From: Bacteroidetes bacterium OLB10
GTDB taxonomy: Bacteria > Bacteroidota > Bacteroidia > AKYH767-A > OLB10
DNA: 64,000 nucleotides
Reading direction: 5' to 3'
NCBI GenBank assembly: GCA_001567275.1
Contig: LNBX01000034.1
Span: 52,632 to 116,631 of the forward strand
Position numbers and translations under genes: made by a program
Notes under the pieces: generated by a model
The model's input: the letters and a program-made list of their open reading frames with translations, nothing else
The model's database searches: none
Told to the model about the DNA's origin: nothing
In this document: positions 28,208 to 38,329 of the stretch, piece after piece
How positions within the stretch are numbered: position 1 is the first letter of the stretch
How the letters are laid out: every line of letters starts with the position of its first letter

Positions 28208-29473
28208 ATGAAAGTAGATGTATTATTAGGTCTTCAGTGGGGCGATGAAGGCAAAGGGAAACTGATTGATGTGCTTGCTCCCGAATATGATGTGATAGCC
28301 CGCTTTCAGGGAGGCCCCAATGCAGGGCACACACTGGAATTTGACGGAATCAAACACGTATTGCATACCATTCCTTCAGGAATTTTCAGAGAGGGAAAAT
28401 TGAATATCATTGGCAACGGTGTGGTCATTGACCCTATGGTGTTTAAAAAAGAAGTGGATGCACTGACTAAACTCGGTGTTGACGTGAAGAAGAAATTATG
28501 GATTTCGCGCAAGGCACATCTGATATTGCCCACACACCGCATGCTCGATGCCGCTTCGGAGGCCATGAAAGGAAAAACCAAAATTGGCTCTACGCTGAAA
28601 GGGATTGGACCTGCTTATATGGATAAAACCGGACGTAACGGTATCCGCGTTGGCGATGTAGAACGTACCGACTTTAAAGAAGCAGTAGATGTGTTGCTGA
28701 AGAAACATGCAGAGTTGCTGTCATTCTACAATCATCCCGGAATAACTGCTGAAGAACTTGAAGCCTGGATGGCCAGTATTGAAACGCTGAAACAAATGAC
28801 ACTGATTGACGGAGAGTATGAAATCAATCAACTCATATCGGAAGGTAAACGAATTCTTGCCGAAGGTGCGCAAGGCTCGCTGCTCGATATTGATTTTGGT
28901 TCTTATCCGTATGTAACATCAAGCAATACCGTTACGGCAGGTGCATGCACCGGTCTTGGTATTTCGCCTGCAAGGGTAGGCAAGGTGTATGGTGTTTTTA
29001 AAGCTTACTGCACACGTGTGGGCAGTGGCCCATTTCCTACAGAGCTTGAAGATGCAACAGGAGAAAAAATGCGCAAAAACGGAAATGAATTCGGAAGCAC
29101 AACCGGACGTCCAAGACGTTGCGGATGGCTCGACCTTCCTGCGCTGAAATATGCTGTTATGCTCAATGGCGTTACACAACTCATTATGATGAAACCTGAT
29201 GTGCTCAGCGGTTTTGATGAGCTGAAAGTTTGCCATCAGTATAAAGTAAACGGTAAATCACAAAAAAGAATCCCTTACAATATTGTGAATGAAATTCCCG
29301 AACCTGAATATTTGAGTTGCAAAGGATGGCCAACCGATATATCTAAACTCAAATCATATAATGAAAGGCCTGAAGAACTGCAGCATTATATTGAAGTGAT
29401 AGAAAAAGAAATACAGGTGCCGGTGACCATTGTATCGGTGGGTCCCGACAGGACACAAACTCTGATAAGATAA
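28208..29473 (+). CDS. purA: Adenylosuccinate synthase
   Basis: A 421-residue enzyme that joins IMP and aspartate with GTP, the first committed step to AMP. The N terminus has the glycine-rich loop LQWGDEGKGKLIDVL (residues 7-21) and GGPNAGHT. Other conserved blocks are STLKGIGPAYMDK, EGAQGSLLDIDFGSYPYVTS and STTGRPRRCGWLDL. Full length. It follows the STAS gene by 15 bases and precedes a frameshifted gene by 10 bases, so it is probably read as part of a run from the Fur-family promoter through trxB. Confidence 0.97.
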   Translation: MKVDVLLGLQWGDEGKGKLIDVLAPEYDVIARFQGGPNAGHTLEFDGIKHVLHTIPSGIFREGKLNIIGNGVVIDPMVFKKEVDALTKLGVDVKKKLWISRKAHLILPTHRMLDAASEAMKGKTKIGSTLKGIGPAYMDKTGRNGIRVGDVERTDFKEAVDVLLKKHAELLSFYNHPGITAEELEAWMASIETLKQMTLIDGEYEINQLISEGKRILAEGAQGSLLDIDFGSYPYVTSSNTVTAGACTGLGISPARVGKVYGVFKAYCTRVGSGPFPTELEDATGEKMRKNGNEFGSTTGRPRRCGWLDLPALKYAVMLNGVTQLIMMKPDVLSGFDELKVCHQYKVNGKSQKRIPYNIVNEIPEPEYLSCKGWPTDISKLKSYNERPEELQHYIEVIEKEIQVPVTIVSVGPDRTQTLIR

Positions 29474-29483
29474 AACTGTTATA

Positions 29484-30201
29484 ATGAAAAAACTGATTAT
29501 TGCATTTGTTGTTCTGTGCACATACTCGCAGGCGCAGCAACTTTCGGTTGAGAACAAACCGGTGATGAATGAAGACGGAAAAATGGTTGACTCATGGGTA
29601 GCTCATCTCGATCAGGATCAGAGTTACTGTATGAATACGTATAACGAATTTATGCGCAAGAATTTTGATTACAGAACGGGAAGACGTGCAAAAAATATTT
29701 TGTCGGTTGACAAAAAAACTTTTGCTGAAATTTCAAGTCTGCGCATTGACCAGCGGGCAATTTTCTGGCCTGAATCCAATGGCACGGCAGTAGCTTTTCA
29801 GTTCAGCCCGGGATACGACATTCATTTCGGTAACGAGATGTATAAAGAAGAGTTTAACAGAGCAGAAGCACTGGTAAAAAAATTATGTACGCTTTCATTA
29901 CAAATATTTTTATGAGGAAAAGAAAAAAGAGCTGAACTCCAAAATAAAGAGCAGGCAGAAAAGCATCAGCAACAATGAATCGCGTATAAAGAAAAATGAA
30001 AAAACTATTGCCGATAACAACGAAGACATTGCAGCCAACTCCATTGATGCAGATAAACTGCGCGACAAAAACACCAAACTTGAAAATGAAAACAACAGCT
30101 TACATTCGGAAATAGATAAACTTAACGCAGAAATATCAAACCTCGAAGGCGAAATTTCCAAAGCGGATGAGAGCCTTAAAAACGCTGAAGCATTTAATTA
30201 A
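29484..30201 (+). CDS. Exported coiled-coil protein of unknown function, frameshifted in an A7 run
   Basis: From ATG 29484 a signal peptide (MKKLIIAFVVLCTYSQAQ) is followed by a 120-residue soluble region and then an early stop at 29915. Dropping one A from the A7 run at 29876-29882 continues the reading as VKNYVRFHYKYFYEEKKKEL and a long charged coiled coil (SNLEGEISKADESLKNAEAFN) to a TAA at 30199-30201, giving 238 residues. The gene then ends 14 bases before trxB. The family is not recognised; the layout suggests a periplasmic structural protein. Confidence 0.7.
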
Positions 30202-30215
30202 CAGAAAGAATAAAT

Positions 30216-31160
30216 ATGAGTACAAACACAGAGCATGTAAAATGTTTGATTATTGGTTCGGGGCCTGCAGGATATACGGCAGCAATTTATGCAGCACGGG
30301 CCGACCTTAAGCCGGTGATGTATCAGGGATTGCAACCGGGAGGACAGCTGACCATCACTACTGAGGTCGAAAATTTTCCGGGATATCCTGAGGGAGCTAT
30401 GGGACCTGAAATGATGGAAGACTTTAAAAAACAAGCCGAACGTTTTGGAACGGATGTACGCTGGGGCTATGCCACCAAGGTTGATTTTAAAGGGCCGGTG
30501 CATAAAGTGATTATTGACGAGGAAAAAGAAATTACTGCCGATGCAGTAATTATTGCAACAGGAGCTTCGGCAAAATGGCTTGGTTTGGAGAGTGAGAAAA
30601 GACTTAACGGATTTGGTGTTTCGGCATGTGCTGTGTGTGACGGATATTTTTTCAGAAATCAGACTGTAGCCATTGTAGGTGCCGGTGATACCGCTGCAGA
30701 AGAAGCTACCTATCTTGCAAAACTTTGTACAAAAGTTTACATGATTGTGCGCAAAGGCGAAATGCGTGCATCCAAAGCCATGCAGCACAGAGTAATGAAT
30801 ACAAAAAATATTGAAGTGCTCTTTCATACTGAAACGGCAGAGGTGCTGGGCGATAAAACAGTGAGTGGTGTGAAGGTGAGAAACAATAAAACAGGAGAAG
30901 AAAAAATTCTGGATGTTACCGGATTTTTTGTTGCCATAGGACATCAGCCCAATACTGAGATTTTTAAAGGATGGATTGATATGGACGAAACGGGATATAT
31001 CAAAACCATACCCGGTACTTCCAAAACAAACATTGCCGGAGTGTTTGCCGCAGGCGATGCACAGGACAAAATTTACAGGCAGGCTGTAACTGCTGCAGGT
31101 ACGGGATGTATGGCTGCACTGGATGCTGAAAGATATTTAGCCGAAGCAGGAATACATTAA
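30216..31160 (+). CDS. trxB: Thioredoxin reductase
   Basis: A 314-residue flavoprotein that reduces thioredoxin with NADPH. FAD site LIIGSGPAGYTAAIYAARA (residues 11-29), redox pair Cys138-Cys141 in SACAVCDGYF, NADPH site VAIVGAGDTAAEEATYL, and the late FAD motif GVFAAGDAQDK. Full length. It closes the run that starts with the Fur-family gene and is followed by a strong terminator. A thioredoxin domain is found elsewhere in the window, at 46183-46458. Confidence 0.97.
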   Translation: MSTNTEHVKCLIIGSGPAGYTAAIYAARADLKPVMYQGLQPGGQLTITTEVENFPGYPEGAMGPEMMEDFKKQAERFGTDVRWGYATKVDFKGPVHKVIIDEEKEITADAVIIATGASAKWLGLESEKRLNGFGVSACAVCDGYFFRNQTVAIVGAGDTAAEEATYLAKLCTKVYMIVRKGEMRASKAMQHRVMNTKNIEVLFHTETAEVLGDKTVSGVKVRNNKTGEEKILDVTGFFVAIGHQPNTEIFKGWIDMDETGYIKTIPGTSKTNIAGVFAAGDAQDKIYRQAVTAAGTGCMAALDAERYLAEAGIH

Positions 31161-31187
31161 CAGCTTTTACAACCCGATAAGCACTTA

Positions 31188-31228
31188 AACAGTGAAGGTT
31201 TTAAAAAACGCTTTCACTGTTTTTTTTG
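31188..31228 (+). terminator. Intrinsic terminator after trxB
   Basis: AACAGTGAA (31188-31196) pairs perfectly with TTCACTGTT (31213-31221), followed by a run of T. It lies 28 bases after the trxB stop. The rest of the 31161-31477 gap shows only one copy of a direct repeat (31323-31358) and no gene. Confidence 0.85.
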
Positions 31229-31322
31229 TGCATACATCAATGATTTCATCTGAATAACTTTTATGGAATTACTTTAATTATATTTGACAGATACTACAGA
31301 CATAAAAAATGATTTCAGCTTA

Positions 31323-31358
31323 CATGGCAGCAAACTGCATGCCTGCACTGGTAATCCG
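31323..31358 (+). repeat. Left copy of a 36-bp imperfect direct repeat flanking a T9SS gene
   Basis: This stretch starts CATGGCAGCAA and ends GTAATCCG. The copy at 33259-33294 has the same two ends in the same orientation with eight mismatches over 36 bases. Both lie just outside the T9SS gene at 31478-33194. Confidence 0.55.
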
Positions 31359-31477
31359 ACAGTAAAAAAGTAATCAGTAAAAAAATGAAAAGAAGAGTAA
31401 TACCAAAGAAATGTAATTTCTGTTATTTCACTCCGGCATGTTCTCCATGTAGCAGCAAATCAAAAGTGCTAAACTGA

Positions 31478-33194
31478 TTATTGTTTTATAAACTTAGCTC
31501 TTATAATATTGTTATTGTCTGTTGCCTGAATGATATAAACACCGGGAGTTAAGAAAGAAACATTCAATTGAGTGTTATGCAGGTTGTCAGGAGAAATTTG
31601 TTTTTGAAAAACTGTTTGGCCAAGTATATTCAGAACATCAACATGCTTCATGCTTATTTTCTGTGATGAAATATTCAGAAAATTGTTTGTCGGATTGGGA
31701 AATATGAGCAATGAAGCGTTTGAATTTTGAGAAATTTCATTTATTCCTGTTGTGCACGGAAACCCGAATTTTGCAATGAAAGCATCGGTATTGCCACCAA
31801 TGTAATTTAAAGTATCAGAAGGGCCCAAAAGCTGTCCTTGAAAATCTCCTGCCACATAAATATCATTACCATGAGTTGTGATGCAGGTTGCTTCAGTTTT
31901 ATCTCCGGTGCAGCCAAGACGATTTGCCATGATTGAGTTACCGTTGCTGTCAATTTCTGCTATAAAAATATCCTGATACGTGCTCGGAAGTGTATCGTTG
32001 GCTATATAAACTGTGCCACGGTAACGACCCGCATAATTAATGTGACCGTTGGAAGACTGAAAGCAAATGCCCCCGTCATTGGTAGGTCCGTATAATCCAA
32101 AGCTAAATTTGGTCCATACATAATTACCGTTGGAATTAATTTTAGTAATAAAGGCAGCGCCTGTTGAAATCGAACTGTTGATGGTATCAGCACCAATAAC
32201 AATTCCGTTAAACCCTGAGCCTGTTGCAACAATATTATCGGAGGCATCAATGTTTAAACGAAAACCCCCTGAGGTATGGCCCTGAACCGTATCGGCAATT
32301 TGATAAGCATTGCTGAAAGCTCCTGTAGAGTCTAACTTAATAATTAAAAATTCAGCTACGGTTGTATCTGGATTGATATGATAAACGGTTTGACCCGCGC
32401 ATAAAAATGATGATTTATCATACCAATAGGTTATCATATAATGATTGTCTTTTGAATCTAACTCGTAATCTTTCCATCGAAGAGAGGGGAATCGTCTTGC
32501 AATGGGGAACATGCTTATGGTGTTACCCAAATCATCAAAACGCGCCACGTAATACATACTGGGGTCAGCGTAATAATTAGGCGGGAAGAGGAGGCCGGGC
32601 AAACCGGATTGAAAAAAATAGTTAATATACCCCTTGCTGTCAATGGCAAGACCGAAGGGAACTCCATAAAGACTGCTGTCTCCAGGAGAAGCAACCCGTA
32701 CCCAATCCATGGTTCCGTTAGTATCAAACTTGGCAATGAATAAATCGTTGGCATAATCTGTGAGCAGGGAATCAAAAAACTGAATAGAGTCGTTCAATAA
32801 CACACGACAAAGACCTGTAACATATAAATGTCCATTGTTATCATACACAATTGATTTTGTACCTTTATCAGAGCCTCCATGCGAGGTTCTCAGCCAAGTA
32901 AGGTTTCCGTTGCAATCCCACTTGGCAACAAAATGGTGTAGCTGGGTATGGAGAAGTTGATGGCGGAACAGGGATGCCCATAAAATCGGCATTGTTGGTA
33001 AGCCTGCCGCAGGCATATAAATTACCGTTTTCATCTGTAACCATATCCGTAATCATGTCATCGTTGGACTGACCTCCAACAGTAGAAGTACCACCCATGC
33101 GGTGCATCCATTGCCATGATTGGGCGCTGACATTGCTCCCTGCACACAAAAACAGGGTTGCAAAAATTACTTGTAGTTTGATGAGATTTTTCAT
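31478..33194 (-). CDS. T9SS-secreted beta-propeller-like protein, frameshifted
   Basis: From ATG 33194 a signal peptide (MKNLIKLQVIFATLFLCAGS) and the first repeats read to about 32934. The frame then changes and the remaining 480 residues lie in the next frame to 31478. Removing one T from the T4 run (A4 on the plus strand, 32930-32933) joins them as TPFVAKWDCNGNL, giving 571 residues. The body is a series of about 50-residue repeats with FVAKWDCNGN, FIAKFDTNG, FIAEIDSNGN, the SBBP-type beta-propeller pattern. The C terminus (LLIFPNPTNNFLNISSQ...GVYIIQATD) is a type A T9SS sorting domain. Direct repeats flank the gene. Confidence 0.75.
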
Positions 33195-33258
33195 GTTGTT
33201 TTTGTTAAAGCAAAATAAGATGGTAAATGTAATGAATTATTGCCCTGATGCAAAAGTT

Positions 33259-33294
33259 CATGGCAGCAACCTGAATACTTGCGCCTGTAATCCG
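33259..33294 (+). repeat. Right copy of the 36-bp direct repeat
   Basis: Begins CATGGCAGCAA and ends GTAATCCG like the copy at 31323-31358. It lies 65 bases upstream of the start of the T9SS gene, beyond the likely promoter, and 15 bases from the dioxygenase stop codon. Confidence 0.55.
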
Positions 33295-33308
33295 TGAGAT
33301 AGAAATCC

Positions 33309-34193
33309 TTATCCTATTCTGAAACTCGTCATCGAGAGTGAGCCTGCAAGCGGTTTATCGTTGAACAGTTCAACGGTTTCATTTTTGTCCTGCAAAGCAA
33401 GTGTATATAACAGCGGCAGGTAATGTTCGGGCGAGGGGATGGCAAGCTGAAAAGATTTGCCCTGTGCCGAATAATTTATCAGCGATGAATGGTCGTGATT
33501 CAGCACATAATGTTTCATTTTTTCGTTGGCTTCCTGTGCCCAGTCGAAGGCATAGTGTTCATACATTTTGCTCCATTCAACCATGCGCAGGTTGTGTACT
33601 ATATTGCCGCTGCCAATAATTAAAACACCTTTGCTGCGCAAAGCATTCAGCTCTTTTGCCAAATCGTAATGATAGGCTGCTCCCTGTCCATAGTCGAGGC
33701 TCATTTCAACCACAGGAACATCAGCCTGCGGATAGAGATGTTTTATCACACTCCATGCACCATGGTCGAGTCCCCATTTTTCGTCAAGACCAACGGTGGT
33801 TTTACGAATCATTTCGCTGGTTTGCTTTGCCAGCAGCGGACTGCCGGGGGCAGGATATTGCACTTCATAAAGTTCTTTTGGAAATCCTCCGAAATCGTGA
33901 ATCGTTTTGGGTTTTTCCATGGCAGTAATCCATGTTCCTTTTGTTTCCCAGTGGGCGCTGATGCACAGTATGGCTGATGGTTGCGGCAGCCTTTGTGCCA
34001 TGGCTCTGAAACCCTGTACAAATTCATTTTCCTGAATGGCATTCATTGGGTTGCCATGTCCAACAAAGAGCACAGGCATTTTTTGCGAAGAGGCATTGCC
34101 TGCAATTTTATTCAGCGTATTCAGTTTGGTGGTCATTCCTGTGAATGGTATTGCTGCAAAAGGCAGCATAGAGATAAACTTTTTTCTGTCCAT
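33309..34193 (-). CDS. 4,5-DOPA-type extradiol dioxygenase (LigB family)
   Basis: A 294-residue protein of the class III extradiol ring-cleaving dioxygenase superfamily, related to E. coli YgiD. Zinc or iron ligands are in VLFVGHGNPMNAI, ISAHWETKG and LDHGAWSVIKHLYP. About 38 extra residues precede the domain (MDRKKFISMLPFAAIPFTGM), as in many Bacteroidota homologues, and look like an export or Tat-like leader without a full twin arginine. The natural substrate is uncertain; YgiD cleaves L-DOPA in vitro. Confidence 0.87.
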   Translation of the reverse strand: MDRKKFISMLPFAAIPFTGMTTKLNTLNKIAGNASSQKMPVLFVGHGNPMNAIQENEFVQGFRAMAQRLPQPSAILCISAHWETKGTWITAMEKPKTIHDFGGFPKELYEVQYPAPGSPLLAKQTSEMIRKTTVGLDEKWGLDHGAWSVIKHLYPQADVPVVEMSLDYGQGAAYHYDLAKELNALRSKGVLIIGSGNIVHNLRMVEWSKMYEHYAFDWAQEANEKMKHYVLNHDHSSLINYSAQGKSFQLAIPSPEHYLPLLYTLALQDKNETVELFNDKPLAGSLSMTSFRIG

Positions 34194-34247
34194 TAGAATG
34201 AATTCAACAGTTGGATGTAAAAATAGTTTGAATGGCCATACAGGAGC

Positions 34248-34859
34248 CTATTGCTTGCAATTGCAGGGAGGCGAAAGGTAGATGGTAGTGTAGGGCAGTA
34301 AGTCGTGGAAACGTTTTTGCTGTTCTTCGTTGAAGAGGATACCACGCAGCTCAAGTTTGCGCAGTATGCTTCGCAGACTTTTTATATCGTCAGGCAAATC
34401 GGACAATTCATTATCCCACATGCTCAGCACTTCCAGGTTAATGAGCATACCAATTTCAGGAGGCAATGCTTCAATGCGGTTGCGGTCGAGGTCGAGCAGC
34501 TGCAGGTTTTTAAGTGTGCCTATGCGTTGCGGCAGTGCAGTAAGCCTGTTGTTATTGAGATACAGTCGCTGAAGGTTTGAAAGTTTGTAAATGTTTTCAG
34601 GAATTTCAGTAAGATGGTTGCGGCTGAGGTTCAGCTCGCGCAATTCGGTAAGCTGAAATACTTCAGGAGGAACTTCTTTGAGTTTATGTTTTGATAAATC
34701 AAGACGAAAAACCGAATCGGGTTTTTGAAGTGCTTCCGACAACGATTTCCAAACTTTTTGATGGTTAAGAGAATCTTCTTCCCAAAGCTCCTGTGCTTTC
34801 AGACTCATGGTAAAACATACCATCAGAAGTATGGCTATATGGCTTATTGCCCTTTTCAT
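34248..34859 (-). CDS. Exported leucine-rich repeat protein
   Basis: A 203-residue protein with a signal peptide (MKRAISHIAILLMVCFTMSL) and five or six leucine-rich repeats of about 23 residues (LRELNLSRNHLTEIPENIYK, LQRLYLNNNRLTALPQRIG, LQLLDLDRNRIEALPPEIG). The repeats end in a short cap with CNCKQ at the C terminus. Such proteins bind other proteins at the cell surface or in the periplasm; the partner is unknown. It lies 20 bases downstream of ribF on the same strand. Confidence 0.88.
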   Translation of the reverse strand: MKRAISHIAILLMVCFTMSLKAQELWEEDSLNHQKVWKSLSEALQKPDSVFRLDLSKHKLKEVPPEVFQLTELRELNLSRNHLTEIPENIYKLSNLQRLYLNNNRLTALPQRIGTLKNLQLLDLDRNRIEALPPEIGMLINLEVLSMWDNELSDLPDDIKSLRSILRKLELRGILFNEEQQKRFHDLLPYTTIYLSPPCNCKQ

Positions 34860-34879
34860 ATCCCCATTTAACGAAGGAA

Positions 34880-35807
34880 TTACGATAATAGTTTTACTGC
34901 TTTTGATTTATCCCTATTCATGGCGGCAATTAATTCTTCTTTTGAGTTGAATTTTTCCTCATTTCGTATATGTGCAATCATCTGCAGTGTTAATTTTTCT
35001 CCATATAAATCGCCCTCAAAATCAAAGAGATTGATTTCTACTGAACGCTCACCATTGTCGAAGGTGGGCCTGTTGCCAATGCTCATTACGCCATTCAAAA
35101 GTTTTCCTTTTACCTGTGCTCTTGCAGCATAAATTCCGTTGGCAGGAATGAGTTTATAGTCTTCTCTGATATGCAGATTTGCAGTAGGAAATCCGAGCTC
35201 GCGACCTAATTTTTTTCCATGAATCACAGTGCCTGTCAACTCATAATCATAACCTAAAAATTCACGTGCAGCAGCCACATCACCGCTGAGCAACGAGTTG
35301 CGTATTTTAGTAGAGCTTACAGCCACTTCGTTTACGTCCTGCTCAGGTATGCGTTCCACTTCAAAATTATAAACCGGTGCCAGCTCTTCCAGGTCGGCAA
35401 AACTTCCCTCGCGGTTGCGGCCAAAATGATGGTCGTAGCCAATCACTAATTTTTTAACTCCTAATTTGTTCACCAGAATATCTCTTACAAACTCGGTACT
35501 GCTCAGCCTCGAAAACTCTTTTGAAAAGGGATGGATGATGAGATGCTGAATGCCTGCCTTATCCATGAGTGCCGTACGCTCTTCGATGGTGTTGAGCAGC
35601 TGAAGCCCGTGGTCGTCAGGAAACAATACCATGCGCGGATGCGGAAAAAAAAGTGAGAACAACCACTTCACCGCCAATTTCGTCAGCCAATTGTTTCAGC
35701 CGGTTGATGATGACTTTATGTCCTTTGTGAACACCGTCAAAAGTGCCAAGCGTGATGACAGCGTTGTTAACCTTTTGGAAAAGGTCAATATGATTGTAAA
35801 TTTTCAA
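34880..35807 (-). CDS. ribF: Bifunctional riboflavin kinase / FAD synthetase, frameshifted in an A8 run
   Basis: RibF phosphorylates riboflavin and adenylates FMN to FAD and is normally essential. The N-terminal adenylyltransferase start (VITLGTFDGVHKGH) lies in one frame from a likely TTG start at 35807 (LKIYNHIDLF). The rest, beginning FFPHPRMVLFPDDHGLQLL and including the kinase domain (GKKLGRELGFPTANL, GNRPTFDNGERSVE), lies in the next frame. Removing one base from the A8 run at 35645-35652 restores TFFPHPRMV and a 308-residue protein, exactly the family length. A real disruption would be expected to be lethal, so this is probably a sequence error or is rescued by slippage. Confidence 0.85.
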
Positions 35808-35879
35808 AAATGATAAACTATTGAGCAAAATTACAAAAGATTTGAGTTGATGGTTTCATGGGCAGTGCAGTCAATGGCA

Positions 35880-37067
35880 TTATTCGAAATCGGGATATAA
35901 GAGATATTTTTTTCTGATGGTTTTATAGGCATCCAGATCTTTCTTCCACGACTGCCGAATCTGATCTTCATTCAGTCCTTCGATAATTTGTTTGCGCAGT
36001 TTGTCGGTACCTGCAAGTTTATCAAAATACGAGTTGAAGAATTTATCTTTCTGAGTGTAGTTGTCGTAAATATTTTTGAGCCAGAACAGATAAAGTTTTT
36101 TTGAAACAGGGATGTAATAATTTCCAAAATCGCGAAGGTCGAAACCGTGGCACTTTTGATTTTCGTACAGCGGTGCAAGTTTCATTTCAGGATTTTTATG
36201 TGGAGTGAATTCGAAAGGTCCTTCCGTAAATCCGGGATAGCCTACTATCTGAAAAGGATAATCGGTTCCGCGTCCTATACTCACAATGGTGCCTTCAAAA
36301 AAACAAAGAGATGGATAGAGATACACAGCCGTCATATTGGGCAGATTGGGCGAGGGTTTTACAGGAAGCTGATAGAGTGTGCTGTGTGTATAACCTTTCA
36401 CCGGAATAATTTCAATGTTGCATTGCATTTTGTCTTTCAGCCATCCTTCGCCATTCAGCATCTGTGCATATTCTCCCAATGTAAGTCCGTAAACAACGGG
36501 AATGGGATTCATGCCAACAAATGATTTGTAAGCAGGTTCGAGCACGGGGCCATCCACATAGTATCCATTCGGATTAGGTCTGTCTAACAGAATGAGTTTT
36601 TTCCTTTGTTCGGCACAGGCTTCCATCACATATTGCAGCGTAGAGCTGTAGGTATAAAATCTTACGCCCACATCCTGCAAGTCGAAAACCACCACATCAA
36701 TCCCCGATAAATCATCAGCAGTAGGTTTCTTATGGTCGCCATAGAGTGAAATAACGGGCAATCCTGTTTTTTTGTCAACGGAAGAAGCAACTTCTTCACC
36801 TGCTTCGGCAACACCTCTGAAACCATGCTCGGGAGTCATTATTTTTTTCACATCAATGGATGCATGCAACAACACATCAATTAAATGTTCGTTTCCTACA
36901 ATACTGGTCTGGTTGGCAACCACAGCCACTTTCTGATTGCGCAACTTGGGCAGGTAAACATTCAGCTGTTCGGCACCGGTAATGACGCTGTCAGGCATTT
37001 GAGCAGCACATAATATTGTTGCTGTTGCCATTACCAAAGCAAAACTGAAGAAACGCTTCAAAAGCAT
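35880..37067 (-). CDS. NamZ-type exo-beta-N-acetylmuramidase (DUF1343)
   Basis: A 395-residue protein with a signal peptide (MLLKRFFSFALVMATATILC). Family blocks are VAVVANQTSIVGNEHLIDVL, TPEHGFRGVAEAGE, DVVVFDLQDVGVRFYTYSST, LLDRPNPNGYYVDGP and PYLYP-like FEGTIVSIGRGTDYPFQIVG. Characterised members (Bacillus NamZ/YbbC) remove terminal N-acetylmuramic acid from peptidoglycan fragments, so a role in cell-wall recycling in the periplasm is likely. It diverges from the permease gene with only 39 bases between the start codons. Confidence 0.9.
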   Translation of the reverse strand: MLLKRFFSFALVMATATILCAAQMPDSVITGAEQLNVYLPKLRNQKVAVVANQTSIVGNEHLIDVLLHASIDVKKIMTPEHGFRGVAEAGEEVASSVDKKTGLPVISLYGDHKKPTADDLSGIDVVVFDLQDVGVRFYTYSSTLQYVMEACAEQRKKLILLDRPNPNGYYVDGPVLEPAYKSFVGMNPIPVVYGLTLGEYAQMLNGEGWLKDKMQCNIEIIPVKGYTHSTLYQLPVKPSPNLPNMTAVYLYPSLCFFEGTIVSIGRGTDYPFQIVGYPGFTEGPFEFTPHKNPEMKLAPLYENQKCHGFDLRDFGNYYIPVSKKLYLFWLKNIYDNYTQKDKFFNSYFDKLAGTDKLRKQIIEGLNEDQIRQSWKKDLDAYKTIRKKYLLYPDFE

Positions 37068-37106
37068 AATTTTGAAACCGATTAAAAAACAAGATTAGTC
37101 AATTCA

Positions 37107-38328
37107 TTGAAATACGAGTCGTACATAGCAAGACGTTTTTTCACAGGCAGTGTTAACAACCAACGAATGTCGAAGGCAGTACTCTACATTGCCATTACAA
37201 GTGTTGCTCTGAGTGTGCTGGTGATGATAGTTTCCATTTGTATTGTCACAGGTTTCAAGAATGAAATCACTCAGAAAGTTGTAGGATTCGGTTCGCACAT
37301 ACGGTTAAAAAAACTTTGACAATAATCAATCCTTTGAAGAAACTCCTGTAAACATCAGTCAGCCATTTATCAAAACACTGCGTGCCGATAACAGGATTGA
37401 GAAAATAACAGCTTTTGCAAGCAAGGCAGGAATTATTAAAACCGATGAAGACATTCAGGGAGTTGTCATCAAAGGACTTGACAGTCTGTATCAGGCTGAT
37501 TTTTTCAATGACAAAATGTATCAGGGCAAGTTCAGTCTTTCCATCGTCAACGGACAATATCCTGCAATCATTTCAAAAAACATTGCCGACAAAATGAACC
37601 TCAAACTCAATGATCCGTTAGTAGTGTATTTCATTGAGCAGCCACCGCGCATCCGCAAATTTATAATCCGCGGAATTTACAGCACCGGCCTCGAAGAGTT
37701 TGACAACATGTATGTGTTTTCGCCACTGTCAGTCATTCAAAAACTCAACAACTGGACTCCGGACCAGGCAGGAGGTTTTGAAATCACGCTGAAAAATCTG
37801 AACGACCTTTCGTCAGTAAATCATAAAGTGTATGAACTGTCAGGGTTTCAGTTTAATTCGCTTACGATAAAGGAACTGTATCCCGATATTTTTCACTGGC
37901 TCGATTTGCAGGATGTGAATGTAATTATCATTCTGGTGCTGATGATACTTGTTGCAGGCATCAATATGATTTCTACCTTGCTGATTATAATTCTCGAAAA
38001 CACTTCTACCATTGGTTTGCTCAAAGCCATTGGCGCAAGAAATGCAGGCATACGTAAAATTTTTATTTATGTGGCATCGGGTATTGTGCTCACCGGCCTC
38101 GTAATTGGAAATCTGATTGCACTCACTTTATGTTATTTGCAATACCGTTATCATCTGGTAGGTCTCCCACAGGAATCGTATTATGTATCGTACGTTCCGA
38201 TTAATTTTTCGCCTGCGAATATTTTGCTGATTAATATTGGAACACTGATTGCCTGTGTACTTGTAATGGTTATTCCGTCCGTCATCATTACACGCATCAA
38301 TCCGGTGAAATCATTGCGCTACGAATAA
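37107..38328 (+). CDS. LolC/LolE-type ABC transporter permease, frameshifted in an A7 run
   Basis: A FtsX-family permease. The first 70 residues, from a probable TTG start at 37107 (SYIARRFFTG, then a membrane helix LYIAITSVALSVLVMIVSIC), end at a premature stop. Dropping one A from the A7 run at 37307-37313 continues as RLKNFDNNQSFEETPVNISQ through a periplasmic domain to three C-terminal membrane helices (STIGLLKAIGARNAGIRKIF is the family motif), giving 406 residues. Such permeases release lipoproteins from the inner membrane or act in MacB-like systems. No ATPase gene is adjacent. Confidence 0.85.
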
Positions 38329-38329
38329 G

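Noticed and set aside
30198..30944. A 248-codon open frame on the minus strand opposite trxB
   Set aside because: It lies wholly within the conserved trxB gene in an antisense frame and its Cys/His/Phe-rich sequence matches no family. It is a shadow frame.
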